Of a stretch of 13,821 nt of DNA, positions 1-6,511 are shown piece after piece (positions within the stretch are counted from its first letter, which is position 1; each line of letters starts with the position of its first letter). The DNA is from Dysgonamonadaceae bacterium (GTDB lineage: Bacteria; Bacteroidota; Bacteroidia; Bacteroidales; Azobacteroidaceae): the NCBI GenBank assembly GCA_031258895.1, contig JAIRMF010000013.1, forward strand, positions 1 to 13,821, read 5' to 3'. The notes beneath the pieces were generated by a model. It had not been told where the DNA came from. It saw only the letters and a list, made by a program, of their open reading frames with translations, and searched no databases. The translations under genes were made by a program, and so were the position numbers.

Positions 1-149
1 TAAATCCCGTCGTACCACTTGCCGGACGGAGTGTCCGGAATAAGTCCCGCACGCGTTCGAACGTCACCCTTAAGGTAACTGAAAATGTCTACTTCCATCT
101 TGTGGAAACTCACATGCCCGTTGGGCATCCAATCTTTACGTCTTGCCAT
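1..149 (-). CDS. Hypothetical protein, 5' part only (runs off the left edge)
   Basis: Reading leftward from an ATG at 149-147, 49 codons stay open to the window edge. The product begins MARRKDWMPNGHVSFHKM and continues with a charged, soluble-looking stretch; there is no signal peptide. From memory, an N-terminus of the type MARxxDWxP occurs in a group of small uncharacterised Bacteroidota proteins, but this was not checked and no function is claimed. An A-rich stretch (reverse complement of 150-165) lies just upstream, as is usual for Bacteroidota starts. A weak promoter-like TATATGTG lies on the minus strand at 186-179 (one mismatch to TAnnTTTG). The strong minus-strand promoter is much further away, at 531-561, so the transcript could carry a leader of roughly 375 nt. 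It is probably a real gene because the edge-reaching frame has a good start and ordinary codons. Confidence 0.55.
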   Translation of the reverse strand, partial: MARRKDWMPNGHVSFHKMEVDIFSYLKGDVRTRAGLIPDTPSGKWYDGI

Positions 150-213
150 TTCTTTAGCCTTTAGTAGTTAATAATATGCACATATATTTTTGATTTTTTG
201 TCTGTAATAGTTG

Positions 214-326
214 CCCCCGAAGTGCAGTGGTACGCCCCCCGAGCGCAGTGGGACGCCCCCGAAGCGCAGTGGGACGCCCCCGAAGCGCAGTGGGACGCCC
301 CCGAAGCGTAAAGTGTTGCCCCCGAA
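214..326. repeat. 21-bp tandem array A
   Basis: Five contiguous 21-bp units start at 214, 235, 256, 277 and 298, with the first eight bases of a sixth at 319. Units 3 and 4 are identical. Each unit starts CCCCCGAAGCGCAG, and most continue TGGGACG; units 1, 2 and 5 carry a few substitutions. There are no unique spacers, so this is not a CRISPR array. Because 21 is a multiple of three, every frame reads as a seven-residue peptide repeat (RSGTPPK on the plus strand), which is a by-product and not evidence of coding. The core CCCGARGCGCA is shared with the array at 6237-6467. Confidence 0.9.
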
Positions 327-332
327 ATACGC

Positions 333-350
333 CCTGACAGCCCCGTCAGG
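333..350. other. Inverted repeat (6-bp stem, 6-nt loop)
   Basis: CCTGAC at 333-338 pairs with GTCAGG at 345-350 around the loop AGCCCC. It lies immediately right of array A. No T-run follows directly on either strand, so it is a poor candidate for an intrinsic terminator. A second short inverted repeat (CTTTTT at 362-367 with AAAAAG at 370-375) is close by. Confidence 0.5.
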
Positions 351-380
351 CGATTTGAAGGCTTTTTGGAAAAAGTTGTC

Positions 381-410
381 GCCGCTCGCGCGTACGTGCG
401 CGCACGCGGC
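381..410. other. GC-rich imperfect hairpin
   Basis: GCCGC at 381-385 can pair with GCGGC at 406-410, enclosing an inner CGCGC/GCGCG stem (about 388-402). The 30-bp structure lies between array A and the TG tract and would be transcribed as part of any long leftward leader. Its role is unknown; the right arm overlaps the start of the dispersed element described at 406-498. Confidence 0.45.
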
Positions 411-498
411 TTTAAACGGTAATGTGTGTGTGTGTGTGTGTTAATAAATTATCCGACGCCACCAAATATTTCGACGTAGTCGGCAATAAATTTATGTC
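406..498. repeat. Dispersed intergenic element, copy A (TG-rich tract plus conserved 32-bp segment)
   Basis: Two blocks here recur at 6712-6777. The left block starts GCGGCTTTAAACGG at 406 and runs into a TG tract; its counterpart at 6712 reads GCGGATTTAACGG followed by TGTGCGTGTGTATG. The right block, 467-498, begins TATTTCGACGTAGTCGGC and matches 6746-6777 at 26 of 32 positions. It holds a small hairpin (CGAC, GTA, GTCG at 472-482) conserved in both copies. This copy has about 28 more bases between the blocks than the other. Both copies lie to the right of a 21-bp array in the same orientation. Confidence 0.75.
423..440. repeat. (TG)9 dinucleotide microsatellite
   Basis: Nine uninterrupted TG units. 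It is part of dispersed element copy A. It lies about 190 bp upstream of the porP start and within a possible leftward transcript, where it reads as CA repeats. Such tracts are prone to slippage, but no clear gene frame here would be switched by it. Confidence 0.9.
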
Positions 499-530
499 TA
501 TATGGGTTGTTACTTTTGTCATATCGGTTG

Positions 531-561
531 CAAAGGTAAGCGTTATTTTTAAAACTACAAA
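531..561 (-). promoter_or_regulatory. Bacteroidota-type promoter reading leftward
   Basis: On the minus strand TTTG (561-558), 19 bases, then TACCTTTG (538-531) matches the Bacteroidota -33/-7 consensus TTTG/TAnnTTTG exactly. Transcription would start near 524. An ATG at 522-520 follows almost at once and opens 36 codons that run through the CA repeat to a stop at 412; this peptide has no recognised family and is not called as a gene. The transcript would continue through the conserved element, the hairpins and array A toward the gene starting at 149. Confidence 0.65.
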
Positions 562-628
562 ATAATTACTCCCCAAAAACATCACAAAACAATACAATAC
601 TTTCAAATCTTTAACGTTATTACCTGTG

Positions 629-1636
629 ATGAGACTACTACTCACAGTAATACCGGCAATAATCTGCATCACTAATGCAAACGCACAGTTCGATATGCAA
701 ATGACAAACTACTGGGCCGCAATCGGATACCTTAATCCCGCATACGCAGGACAAACCGAAACACTCGACGCAACAGCCCTCACAAGAATGCAATGGCTCG
801 GAATAACAAACGCACCCAAAAGTACCGTCGTAACCGTCTCAATGCCATACGAACTAATGGGACATAAACATGGTCTCGGAGGCAAAATGTACAGCGATAA
901 AGCCGGACTGTTCAGCGTCTCTATGTTCGCAGGACAGTACGCCTGGACAAAAAAAATGCTCAAAGGTACTCTCCGAGCAGGACTCGAAATAGGACAGATA
1001 AACCAAACGTTCGACGGTACAAAAATAGAAATACCAGAAGACGAATACCACCAACAAACAGACCAGGCAATCCCAACATCATTAGTCAACGGAAAATCCA
1101 TCGACGCATCACTCGGAATAATATTCACACAAAAAAAATGGTTCGCCGGAATCTCCGTCGCACATCTGCTCGCCCCAAAAATCGACCTCACAGAAACCAA
1201 CATATACGAAATCCCAAGAACATACTATTTAGTCAACGGATACAATATAATACTGAACAATCCGTTATTAGAATTGCGACCGATGATAATTCTGAAAACA
1301 ATGGAAATGAGCGCCCTCTATCTCGAAAGCGATTCAAACAAAACAGAAACCAATAACCTCAAAGCAATGATGCGCAACTCGCAAATAGACGCCTCCGTCA
1401 GACTGCACTACAATGACCGGTTCTGGGCCGGCCTGACGTGGAGAAATGGAGACGCGATAGGCGTAATGCTCGGCATGAAAATCAAAATGCTCGAAGCAGG
1501 TTACGCATACGATTTCCCAATCTCCGTCCTTAGAAGCGAATCGACCGGCAGTCACGAACTGTTCCTCAGATACCGCATAGACATAAATCTTAAAAAGAAA
1601 AAAAAAGACAAACATAAAAGCGTAAGATTCCTTTAG
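629..1636 (+). CDS. porP: PorP/SprF-family type IX secretion outer-membrane protein
   Basis: This 335-residue protein starts with a signal peptide (MRLLLTVIPAIICITNANA, cleavage likely before QFD) and has the family's N-terminal NPAYAG motif (about residue 36). The rest has alternating polar/hydrophobic strands typical of an outer-membrane beta-barrel and a lysine-rich tail ending near SVRFL. Family members sit in the outer membrane with the type IX secretion/gliding machinery and help anchor substrates or the PorK ring. The ATG at 629 is preferred over an in-frame GTG at 626. porK begins three bases after its stop, so the two are surely co-transcribed. No exact promoter consensus is visible on the plus strand upstream. 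Codons end mostly in A or C, giving the plus strand as little as 20% G+T in places (1021-1080). SprF/PorP paralogues are common in the phylum, so orthology to the main porP rests on the porK neighbour. Confidence 0.88.
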   Translation: MRLLLTVIPAIICITNANAQFDMQMTNYWAAIGYLNPAYAGQTETLDATALTRMQWLGITNAPKSTVVTVSMPYELMGHKHGLGGKMYSDKAGLFSVSMFAGQYAWTKKMLKGTLRAGLEIGQINQTFDGTKIEIPEDEYHQQTDQAIPTSLVNGKSIDASLGIIFTQKKWFAGISVAHLLAPKIDLTETNIYEIPRTYYLVNGYNIILNNPLLELRPMIILKTMEMSALYLESDSNKTETNNLKAMMRNSQIDASVRLHYNDRFWAGLTWRNGDAIGVMLGMKIKMLEAGYAYDFPISVLRSESTGSHELFLRYRIDINLKKKKKDKHKSVRFL

Positions 1637-1639
1637 ATT

Positions 1640-3061
1640 ATGAAAAAAATACTGTTTGCGATAGTAATGACCACCGCAATAACCTCCTGCGGACGAATGA
1701 TCTCCGGTGACGGAGGCGAGCTTGTAGGCGTCGGAGCGCCGGCTTGGAACGAACCAAACCCGTACGGAATGATCCTCGTCGGACGCGGATCGTTCGCAAT
1801 AGGCCCCGCAGAAAAAGATTCGATATGGGGCGTCTTCCAAGACCCCAAAGGCGTGTCGATAGACGCCTTCTGGATGGACGAAACGGAAATCACCAACGCC
1901 GAATACCGACAGTTCGTCTATTGGGTAAGAGACTCAATCCTGAGGGAAAGAATATCCGCCATAGACGAAGACTACAAAATCACGGAAGACAAAGACGGAG
2001 AACCCATCGACCCGCCCGTCCTGAACTGGAAAAAAGTCATCCCTTCCGAAAAACGTGCCGCCAATGATGAAGACATGATAGCGGTCCTGCGCAGCGTCAA
2101 CCGGACAAACCCGATAACGGGCGAAACGGGTCTCGACGCAAAACAGATGATTTACCGCTACCAGGTGTTCGACTACACAGGGTACGCCCTGCGACGCAAC
2201 AGACTCGATCCCGCCGAGCGCATACGAAACACCGACATCGCCATCAATCCAGATGAGGTAATAATGATCTCAAAGGACACCGCATATTTTAGTGAAGACG
2301 GCAAGATAATTTCCGAAACCATCACCCGACCGCTCAGTTCGATCTACGATTTCCTGAACAACTACATCGTCAATATCTATCCCGACGAGACGGTATGGGT
2401 GAACGATTTCAACAACGCAAACAACGAATCTTACACACGGCTATACTTCAATCATCCGGGCTACAACGATTATCCTGCGGTCGGCATATCGTACGAGCAG
2501 GCTCAGGCGTTTTGTGCGTGGCGTACCGCGCAGCTGAAAAAGTCTCTTTCCCCGGCATTTGCGAACACTATCGAGCCGTATCGCCTGCCTACCGAAGCGG
2601 AATGGGAATATGCGGCCCGCGCCGGTAAATCGAACAAGTTTCCGTGGTCGCAGGACGATGTAACCGCCGACAAGGGATGTTTCCTCGGCAACTTCAAACC
2701 CGGCGACGGCGACTATACGAAAGACGGTCACCTTATCAGCGCTAAGGTAGCGACCTTTTCGCCTAACGAATTCGGACTTTACGATATGGCGGGTAACGTG
2801 TCGGAATGGACTTCCACCGCGTACCTCGAATCCGGGCCCGAGATCATGAGCGATATGAATCCCGAGTACCGTTATAACGCTGCGAAGGAGGATCCGTACT
2901 CGATGAAGAGAAAAGTTGTTCGCGGAGGCTCGTGGAAGGACCCGCAACACTTCATCCGGTCCGACGTCCGCTCCTATGAGTATCAAAACGAGCAACGCTC
3001 CTATATCGGGTTTCGCTGCGTGAGGACGCAGGTCGGTTTTGCGAAGAGAAAAAGCAAATAA
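1640..3061 (+). CDS. porK: Type IX secretion ring lipoprotein PorK/GldK
   Basis: The 473-residue product begins with a lipoprotein signal ending in the lipobox ITSC (lipidated Cys17). It carries a formylglycine-generating-enzyme-like (FGE-sulfatase) fold: FWMDETEITNAEYRQFV near residues 75-90, YRLPTEAEWEYAARAG around 314-329, then GNVSEWT and a C-terminal VVRGGSWKD...YIGFRCVR. PorK/GldK is known to form the periplasmic ring with PorN/GldN beneath the outer membrane; the FGE fold is thought to be structural. The length is close to that of known PorK proteins (about 490). Only 3 nt separate it from porP. The usual next genes porL, porM and porN are missing; an acyltransferase follows after 16 nt. 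The base composition changes inside the gene: about 33-42% G+T over the counted lines from 1981 to 2460, then 45-57% to the end. Confidence 0.9.
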   Translation: MKKILFAIVMTTAITSCGRMISGDGGELVGVGAPAWNEPNPYGMILVGRGSFAIGPAEKDSIWGVFQDPKGVSIDAFWMDETEITNAEYRQFVYWVRDSILRERISAIDEDYKITEDKDGEPIDPPVLNWKKVIPSEKRAANDEDMIAVLRSVNRTNPITGETGLDAKQMIYRYQVFDYTGYALRRNRLDPAERIRNTDIAINPDEVIMISKDTAYFSEDGKIISETITRPLSSIYDFLNNYIVNIYPDETVWVNDFNNANNESYTRLYFNHPGYNDYPAVGISYEQAQAFCAWRTAQLKKSLSPAFANTIEPYRLPTEAEWEYAARAGKSNKFPWSQDDVTADKGCFLGNFKPGDGDYTKDGHLISAKVATFSPNEFGLYDMAGNVSEWTSTAYLESGPEIMSDMNPEYRYNAAKEDPYSMKRKVVRGGSWKDPQHFIRSDVRSYEYQNEQRSYIGFRCVRTQVGFAKRKSK

Positions 3062-3077
3062 TTCAAGGGTCTTTTTT

Positions 3078-4220
3078 ATGCAAACCGTTCCTCAATCCAA
3101 GCCGCACTGTGAAGTGCTTGACGGGTTACGCGGGATAGCTGCGTTGATGGTTGTCGGGTTTCACGTTTTCGAGGCTTATGCGACGAGCTGTTACGACCAG
3201 ATACTGAACCATGCGTATCTTGCCGTTGATTTCTTTTTCATGTTGTCCGGTTTTGTTATCGGTTACGCTTATGACGAGCGGATGAAGACGATGACGTTTT
3301 GGGGCTTTATGAAACTTCGGATTTTTCGTCTTCAGCCGATGGTTATTTTCGGGACGTTGCTGGGCGCGTCTCTTTTTTATTTGGGTGCGTCTGCCGTTTT
3401 TCCGGCGATAGCGGGGACGCCGTTATGGAAGCTGTTGCTTTTCACGTTGCTTGGCATGTTGATTATTCCGACTCCGAAGAGTGTTGATATCAGGGGGAAC
3501 TGGCCGGAGATGTACAATCTTGACGGTCCGGTGTGGTCTTTGGCTTGGGAGTACGTGGCGAACGTTTTGTATGCTTTGTTTGTTCACCGGTTTACGAGAT
3601 CTGCGCTTGCCGTTCTGGTTGCTTTTTCGGCCTGTTTGACGTTGCATTTGACGTTGTCGCAGGGGGATGTTTGCGGCGGGTGGACTCTCGACGGCAGACA
3701 TGCCTATATAGGTGTGACGCGGTTGCTTTTCCCGTTTTTCGGCGGATTGCTGTTGTACCGGATGAACAGGCTTATTCGCGTACGGAACGCGTTTCCGCTC
3801 TTGACGGTGGTACTGGTAATTTTGCTTGTTGTGCCGCGGGTTGGCGACGCGCAATCCAACGTTTTGAACGGTATCTACGAGGCGGCGGTCATTTTGCTGG
3901 TTTTCCCTCTGATTATATTGGCGGGTGCGGGCGGGAAGCCGGAGAGCGGGTTTCAGTCGAGGCTTTGCAGGTTTTTGGGCGACATTTCGTATCCCGTTTA
4001 TCTGATCAATTATCCGATTTGCTACATTCAGACGGGCTGGGTATCCGACATGCGCGTGTCCGACCCCGGTTTCGGGCTGAGTCAGGCCGGTTTTGTACCT
4101 TTCTTGGTCTTTGTTTCGGTGCTTGCTCTCTCGATCGCGGCAACGTTCCTGTATGATAAGCCGGTCAGGGCGTGGCTGAGGGGGAAGATGAAGGGGAATA
4201 CGACAGGGAAAGCGCGGTAG
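3078..4220 (+). CDS. Acyltransferase-3 family membrane protein (OafA-like)
   Basis: A 380-residue integral membrane protein with the family's hallmarks: DGLRGIAALMVVGFHVF near the N-terminus (D15, R18, proposed catalytic H29), YLAVDFFFMLSGFVIGY, PVWSLAWEYV in mid-protein and SYPVYLINYPI toward the C-terminus, with about ten hydrophobic segments. Members transfer acetyl or other acyl groups to envelope sugars such as O-antigen or exopolysaccharide; the substrate cannot be told from sequence. The ATG at 3078 is chosen because the family motif follows closely and an in-frame start at 3039 would overlap porK by 23 bases. It follows porK by 16 nt and may share its transcript. Codon use is strongly G/T-ending (70% G+T in 3121-3180), opposite to porP although both genes are on the same strand. 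Confidence 0.85.
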   Translation: MQTVPQSKPHCEVLDGLRGIAALMVVGFHVFEAYATSCYDQILNHAYLAVDFFFMLSGFVIGYAYDERMKTMTFWGFMKLRIFRLQPMVIFGTLLGASLFYLGASAVFPAIAGTPLWKLLLFTLLGMLIIPTPKSVDIRGNWPEMYNLDGPVWSLAWEYVANVLYALFVHRFTRSALAVLVAFSACLTLHLTLSQGDVCGGWTLDGRHAYIGVTRLLFPFFGGLLLYRMNRLIRVRNAFPLLTVVLVILLVVPRVGDAQSNVLNGIYEAAVILLVFPLIILAGAGGKPESGFQSRLCRFLGDISYPVYLINYPICYIQTGWVSDMRVSDPGFGLSQAGFVPFLVFVSVLALSIAATFLYDKPVRAWLRGKMKGNTTGKAR

Positions 4221-4238
4221 CCGGCTGCGCCTTTTTTT
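4212..4238 (+). terminator. Possible intrinsic terminator after the acyltransferase
   Basis: GCGC at 4212-4215 pairs with GCGC at 4227-4230, with the self-complementary AGCCGGCT inside at 4219-4226; a C and then seven T (4232-4238) follow. The stem overlaps the acyltransferase stop codon. It would separate the porP-porK-acyltransferase transcript from nadB, though the short stem makes it moderate at best. Confidence 0.4.
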
Positions 4239-4259
4239 CACAATCTTTTAAGTATAATT

Positions 4260-5834
4260 ATGGTAAAGAAGTTTGATTTTCTCGTAATCGGGTCGGGCAT
4301 TGCGGGAATGAGTTTTGCACTGAAGGTGGCGAACAGGGGCAGCGTTGCGCTGCTGTGTAAGACTTTTCTGGAGGACGCAAATACGTTTTACGCGCAGGGC
4401 GGGATAGCTTCCGTCACTTTGCCCTGGGATGACTTCGGCAAGCATATCGAAGACACTTTGAAGGCGGGCGACGGGATGTGTGACCGCGATATTGTGGAGA
4501 TGGTTGTCAGGCAGGCGCCGGAGAGGATTGGGGAGCTTGTCGGGTGGGGCGTTGCTTTCGATACCGGACGGGACGGCAGGTTTGACTTGCACAGGGAGGG
4601 CGGACATTCGGAGCATCGCATACTTCACCATAAGGACGACACGGGCAGGCAGATACAGGAGAGCCTTATCAGCGCCGTCAGGAAGCATCCGGGGATAACC
4701 GTTTTGCACCATCATTTCGCGATTGAGCTGCTGACTCAGCACCATTTGGGGGTGAAGGTGACGAAGGACACGAAGGGTATAGAGTGTTACGGCGCGTATG
4801 CATTGGATGAGCGGACGAACGAGATTCACACGTTTTTGTCCCGTGTCACGATGGTTTCCACGGGGGGCATCGGGAATATATATCAGACTACTACCAACCC
4901 GACTGTGGCGACCGGAGACGGCATTGCCATGGTTTACCGTGCGAAGGGGCGGGTGCGGGACATGGAGTTTGTGCAGTTTCATCCGACCGCGCTGTATGAT
5001 CCGACCGAGCGGCCGTCTTTTCTTATCACGGAGGCTTTGCGCGGTTACGGTGCGATTTTGAGGACTTTGCGTGGCGAGGAATTCATGCACCGTTACGATT
5101 CCAGGGGGTCTCTTGCGCCCCGTGATATAGTTGCTCGCGCGATTGACAGGGAGATGAAGGAGAGCGGCAGCGACTTTGTGTATTTGGACGTAACGCATAA
5201 GGACGCCGGGGAGACGAAACGGGAGTACCCGACCGTTTATGGGAAATGTTTAGAAAGGGGGATAGACGTCACGAAGGACTTGATACCTGTCGCGCCGGCG
5301 GCACACTATCTTTGCGGCGGGATAGTGGTTGATACGGAGGCCAGGACGTCTATTGACCGTTTGTATGCGGCAGGGGAGTGTTCGAGGACTGGTCTTCACG
5401 GGGCGAACCGTCTTGCATCTAACTCATTGATAGAGGCTGCGGTGTACGCTGACGCTGCCGCGCGTCACTCTCTGTCTTGCTTTGGGGGATATGATTTTCG
5501 TGACGACATTCCTGTCTGGGATGATCGGGGGACTTCGTTGACCGAGGAGATGGTTTTGATTACTCAAACCGTTCGCGAGGTCAATGCTATTATGAGTAGC
5601 TACGTCGGCATTGTACGTTCCAATCTTCGCCTTGAGCGTGCGTTTGAGCGCCTTGAGCTTGTGTACCGTGAAACGGAGCGTCTTTTTGTTCGCTCTTCCG
5701 TCTCGAAGAGTTTGTGCGAGCTTCGCAATATTATATGCGTAGGTTATCTTGTCATCAAGCAGGCTATGGAACGTAAGGAGAGTCGTGGCTTGCATTACAC
5801 GATAGATTATCCGAACAAAATGGAAGAGCGATAG
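4260..5834 (+). CDS. nadB: L-aspartate oxidase NadB
   Basis: This FAD enzyme oxidises L-aspartate to iminoaspartate, the first step of de novo NAD synthesis; NadA then makes quinolinate. The 524-residue length matches the family (about 540). Visible are the FAD-binding GSGIAG at 11-16, NTFYAQGGIA at 41-50, HREGGHSEHRILHHKDDTG at 111-129, QFHPTAL with H241, the APRDIVARAI stretch with R288, HYLCGGI with H349, and GLHGANRLASNSLIEA with R384. H241, R288, H349 and R384 correspond to the substrate-binding residues H244, R290, H351 and R386 known in E. coli NadB. The C-terminal helical domain is present. nadA and nadC are not in the window. A 39-nt gap with a likely terminator precedes it; no consensus promoter is obvious there. 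The coding strand is G+T-rich. Confidence 0.95.
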   Translation: MVKKFDFLVIGSGIAGMSFALKVANRGSVALLCKTFLEDANTFYAQGGIASVTLPWDDFGKHIEDTLKAGDGMCDRDIVEMVVRQAPERIGELVGWGVAFDTGRDGRFDLHREGGHSEHRILHHKDDTGRQIQESLISAVRKHPGITVLHHHFAIELLTQHHLGVKVTKDTKGIECYGAYALDERTNEIHTFLSRVTMVSTGGIGNIYQTTTNPTVATGDGIAMVYRAKGRVRDMEFVQFHPTALYDPTERPSFLITEALRGYGAILRTLRGEEFMHRYDSRGSLAPRDIVARAIDREMKESGSDFVYLDVTHKDAGETKREYPTVYGKCLERGIDVTKDLIPVAPAAHYLCGGIVVDTEARTSIDRLYAAGECSRTGLHGANRLASNSLIEAAVYADAAARHSLSCFGGYDFRDDIPVWDDRGTSLTEEMVLITQTVREVNAIMSSYVGIVRSNLRLERAFERLELVYRETERLFVRSSVSKSLCELRNIICVGYLVIKQAMERKESRGLHYTIDYPNKMEER

Positions 5835-5847
5835 GGTAGGGCGCCTT

Positions 5848-6183
5848 CTCGTTAAATTCACCTTCTTTATCTGTATCAATCCATGAATCACGGCCGCGGT
5901 AGCGGTTTTTTTTGTTTTTATTCAAACTCTTCTCGCTGATTTCACCGTATTTCCCTGCGTTAAGCAATGATCTCCTGCCTTATCAGCAGTTTTTCGCATC
6001 ATTATCCCCATCCTACTCGCCAAATTTACCATATTTACTTTCATAAAACCATGATCCCTTGCCGTCATAGCGGTCTTTCTCGTTATTATCTCCATCCTAC
6101 TCGTAAAATTCACGATATTTATTTTCAGTAACCCGAAAGCTACTGCCGTAATAGCGATAGTCCTTGCCGGTTTAGCGATAGTT
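5848..6183. repeat. Four diverged 84-bp tandem units (each 4 x 21 bp)
   Basis: Units begin exactly at 5848, 5932, 6016 and 6100, each with CTCG and then a shared first 21-mer of the form CTCGnnAAATTCACC...TTT. The second and third units are closest: 16 of 21 bases match in their first quarter and 17 of 21 in their last, which ends ATCCTA. The 21-bp phase (a [AC]T[CT]G start every 21 bases) continues without a break through 6184-6341 into array B. On the minus strand the first quarter of each unit reads K-[YE]-[GR]-[EK]-[FI]-x-E, but several stop codons interrupt the frame, so no gene is called. The block starts 14 bp after the nadB stop. Confidence 0.8.
5893..5913 (+). terminator. Intrinsic terminator of nadB
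   Basis: CCGC (5894-5897), loop GGTA, GCGG (5902-5905), followed at once by eight T (5906-5913). It lies 59 bp beyond the nadB stop, inside the third quarter of the first 84-bp repeat unit. The equivalent position in the other units has similar but less perfect GCCG...AGCG sequence. Confidence 0.65.
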
Positions 6184-6236
6184 CTTGTTTGTTCAGAGGG
6201 AGTTATTGTCTATTTAGAAGTAGTACTTGCTAATTT

Positions 6237-6467
6237 CCCGAGACATCTCGCAGCACTCCCGAGACGTCTCGGGAAATATCCAAATGCACATTTTTAACTT
6301 CATATGCGCATCTTTGATTCCACAATGCACATTTCTTATTCCCCGAGGCGCATCGCTAACTTCCCGAGGCGCGTCGCTGAACTCCCGAGGCGCGTCGCTG
6401 ACTCCCCGAGGCGCATCGCAAAACTCCCGAGGCGCATCGCAAAACTCCCGAGGCGCATCGCAAAACA
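6237..6467. repeat. 21-bp tandem array B (11 in-phase units)
   Basis: Eleven 21-bp units fill 6237-6467 exactly. The six at 6342-6467 share the core CCCGAGGCGC[AG]TCGC; those at 6405 and 6426 are identical and the one at 6447 differs from them at its last base. The first two (6237, 6258) start CCCGAGAC, and the three between (6279, 6300, 6321) are diverged (ATGCACAT/ATGCGCAT-type) but keep the spacing. There are no spacers, hence no CRISPR. In every frame the array reads as heptapeptide repeats (DAPREFC on minus, PRRIAKL on plus), explained by 21 being a multiple of three. Confidence 0.92.
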
Positions 6468-6511
6468 GCAAATTTATCTCTCCAAGATAACAACGAGTAA
6501 ATGCATAGGCC

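Noticed and set aside
211..444. Plus-strand frame encoding a Pro-rich RSGTPPK repeat peptide
   Set aside because: It is open only because the repeat length is a multiple of three; the start would be a TTG, there is no family resemblance, and it ends in the TG microsatellite.
3039..3077. Upstream in-frame start for the acyltransferase
   Set aside because: It would overlap porK by 23 bases and add residues outside the family's normal N-terminus; the ATG at 3078 fits better.
3423..5198. Long antisense frames of 272 and 316 codons opposite the acyltransferase and nadB
   Set aside because: Both sense genes are clear families; the G+T-rich codon use avoids TTA, CTA and TCA codons and so leaves the opposite strand without stops.
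214..6467. The two arrays as CRISPRs
   Set aside because: Units are contiguous 21-mers with no unique spacers, and no cas gene is present.
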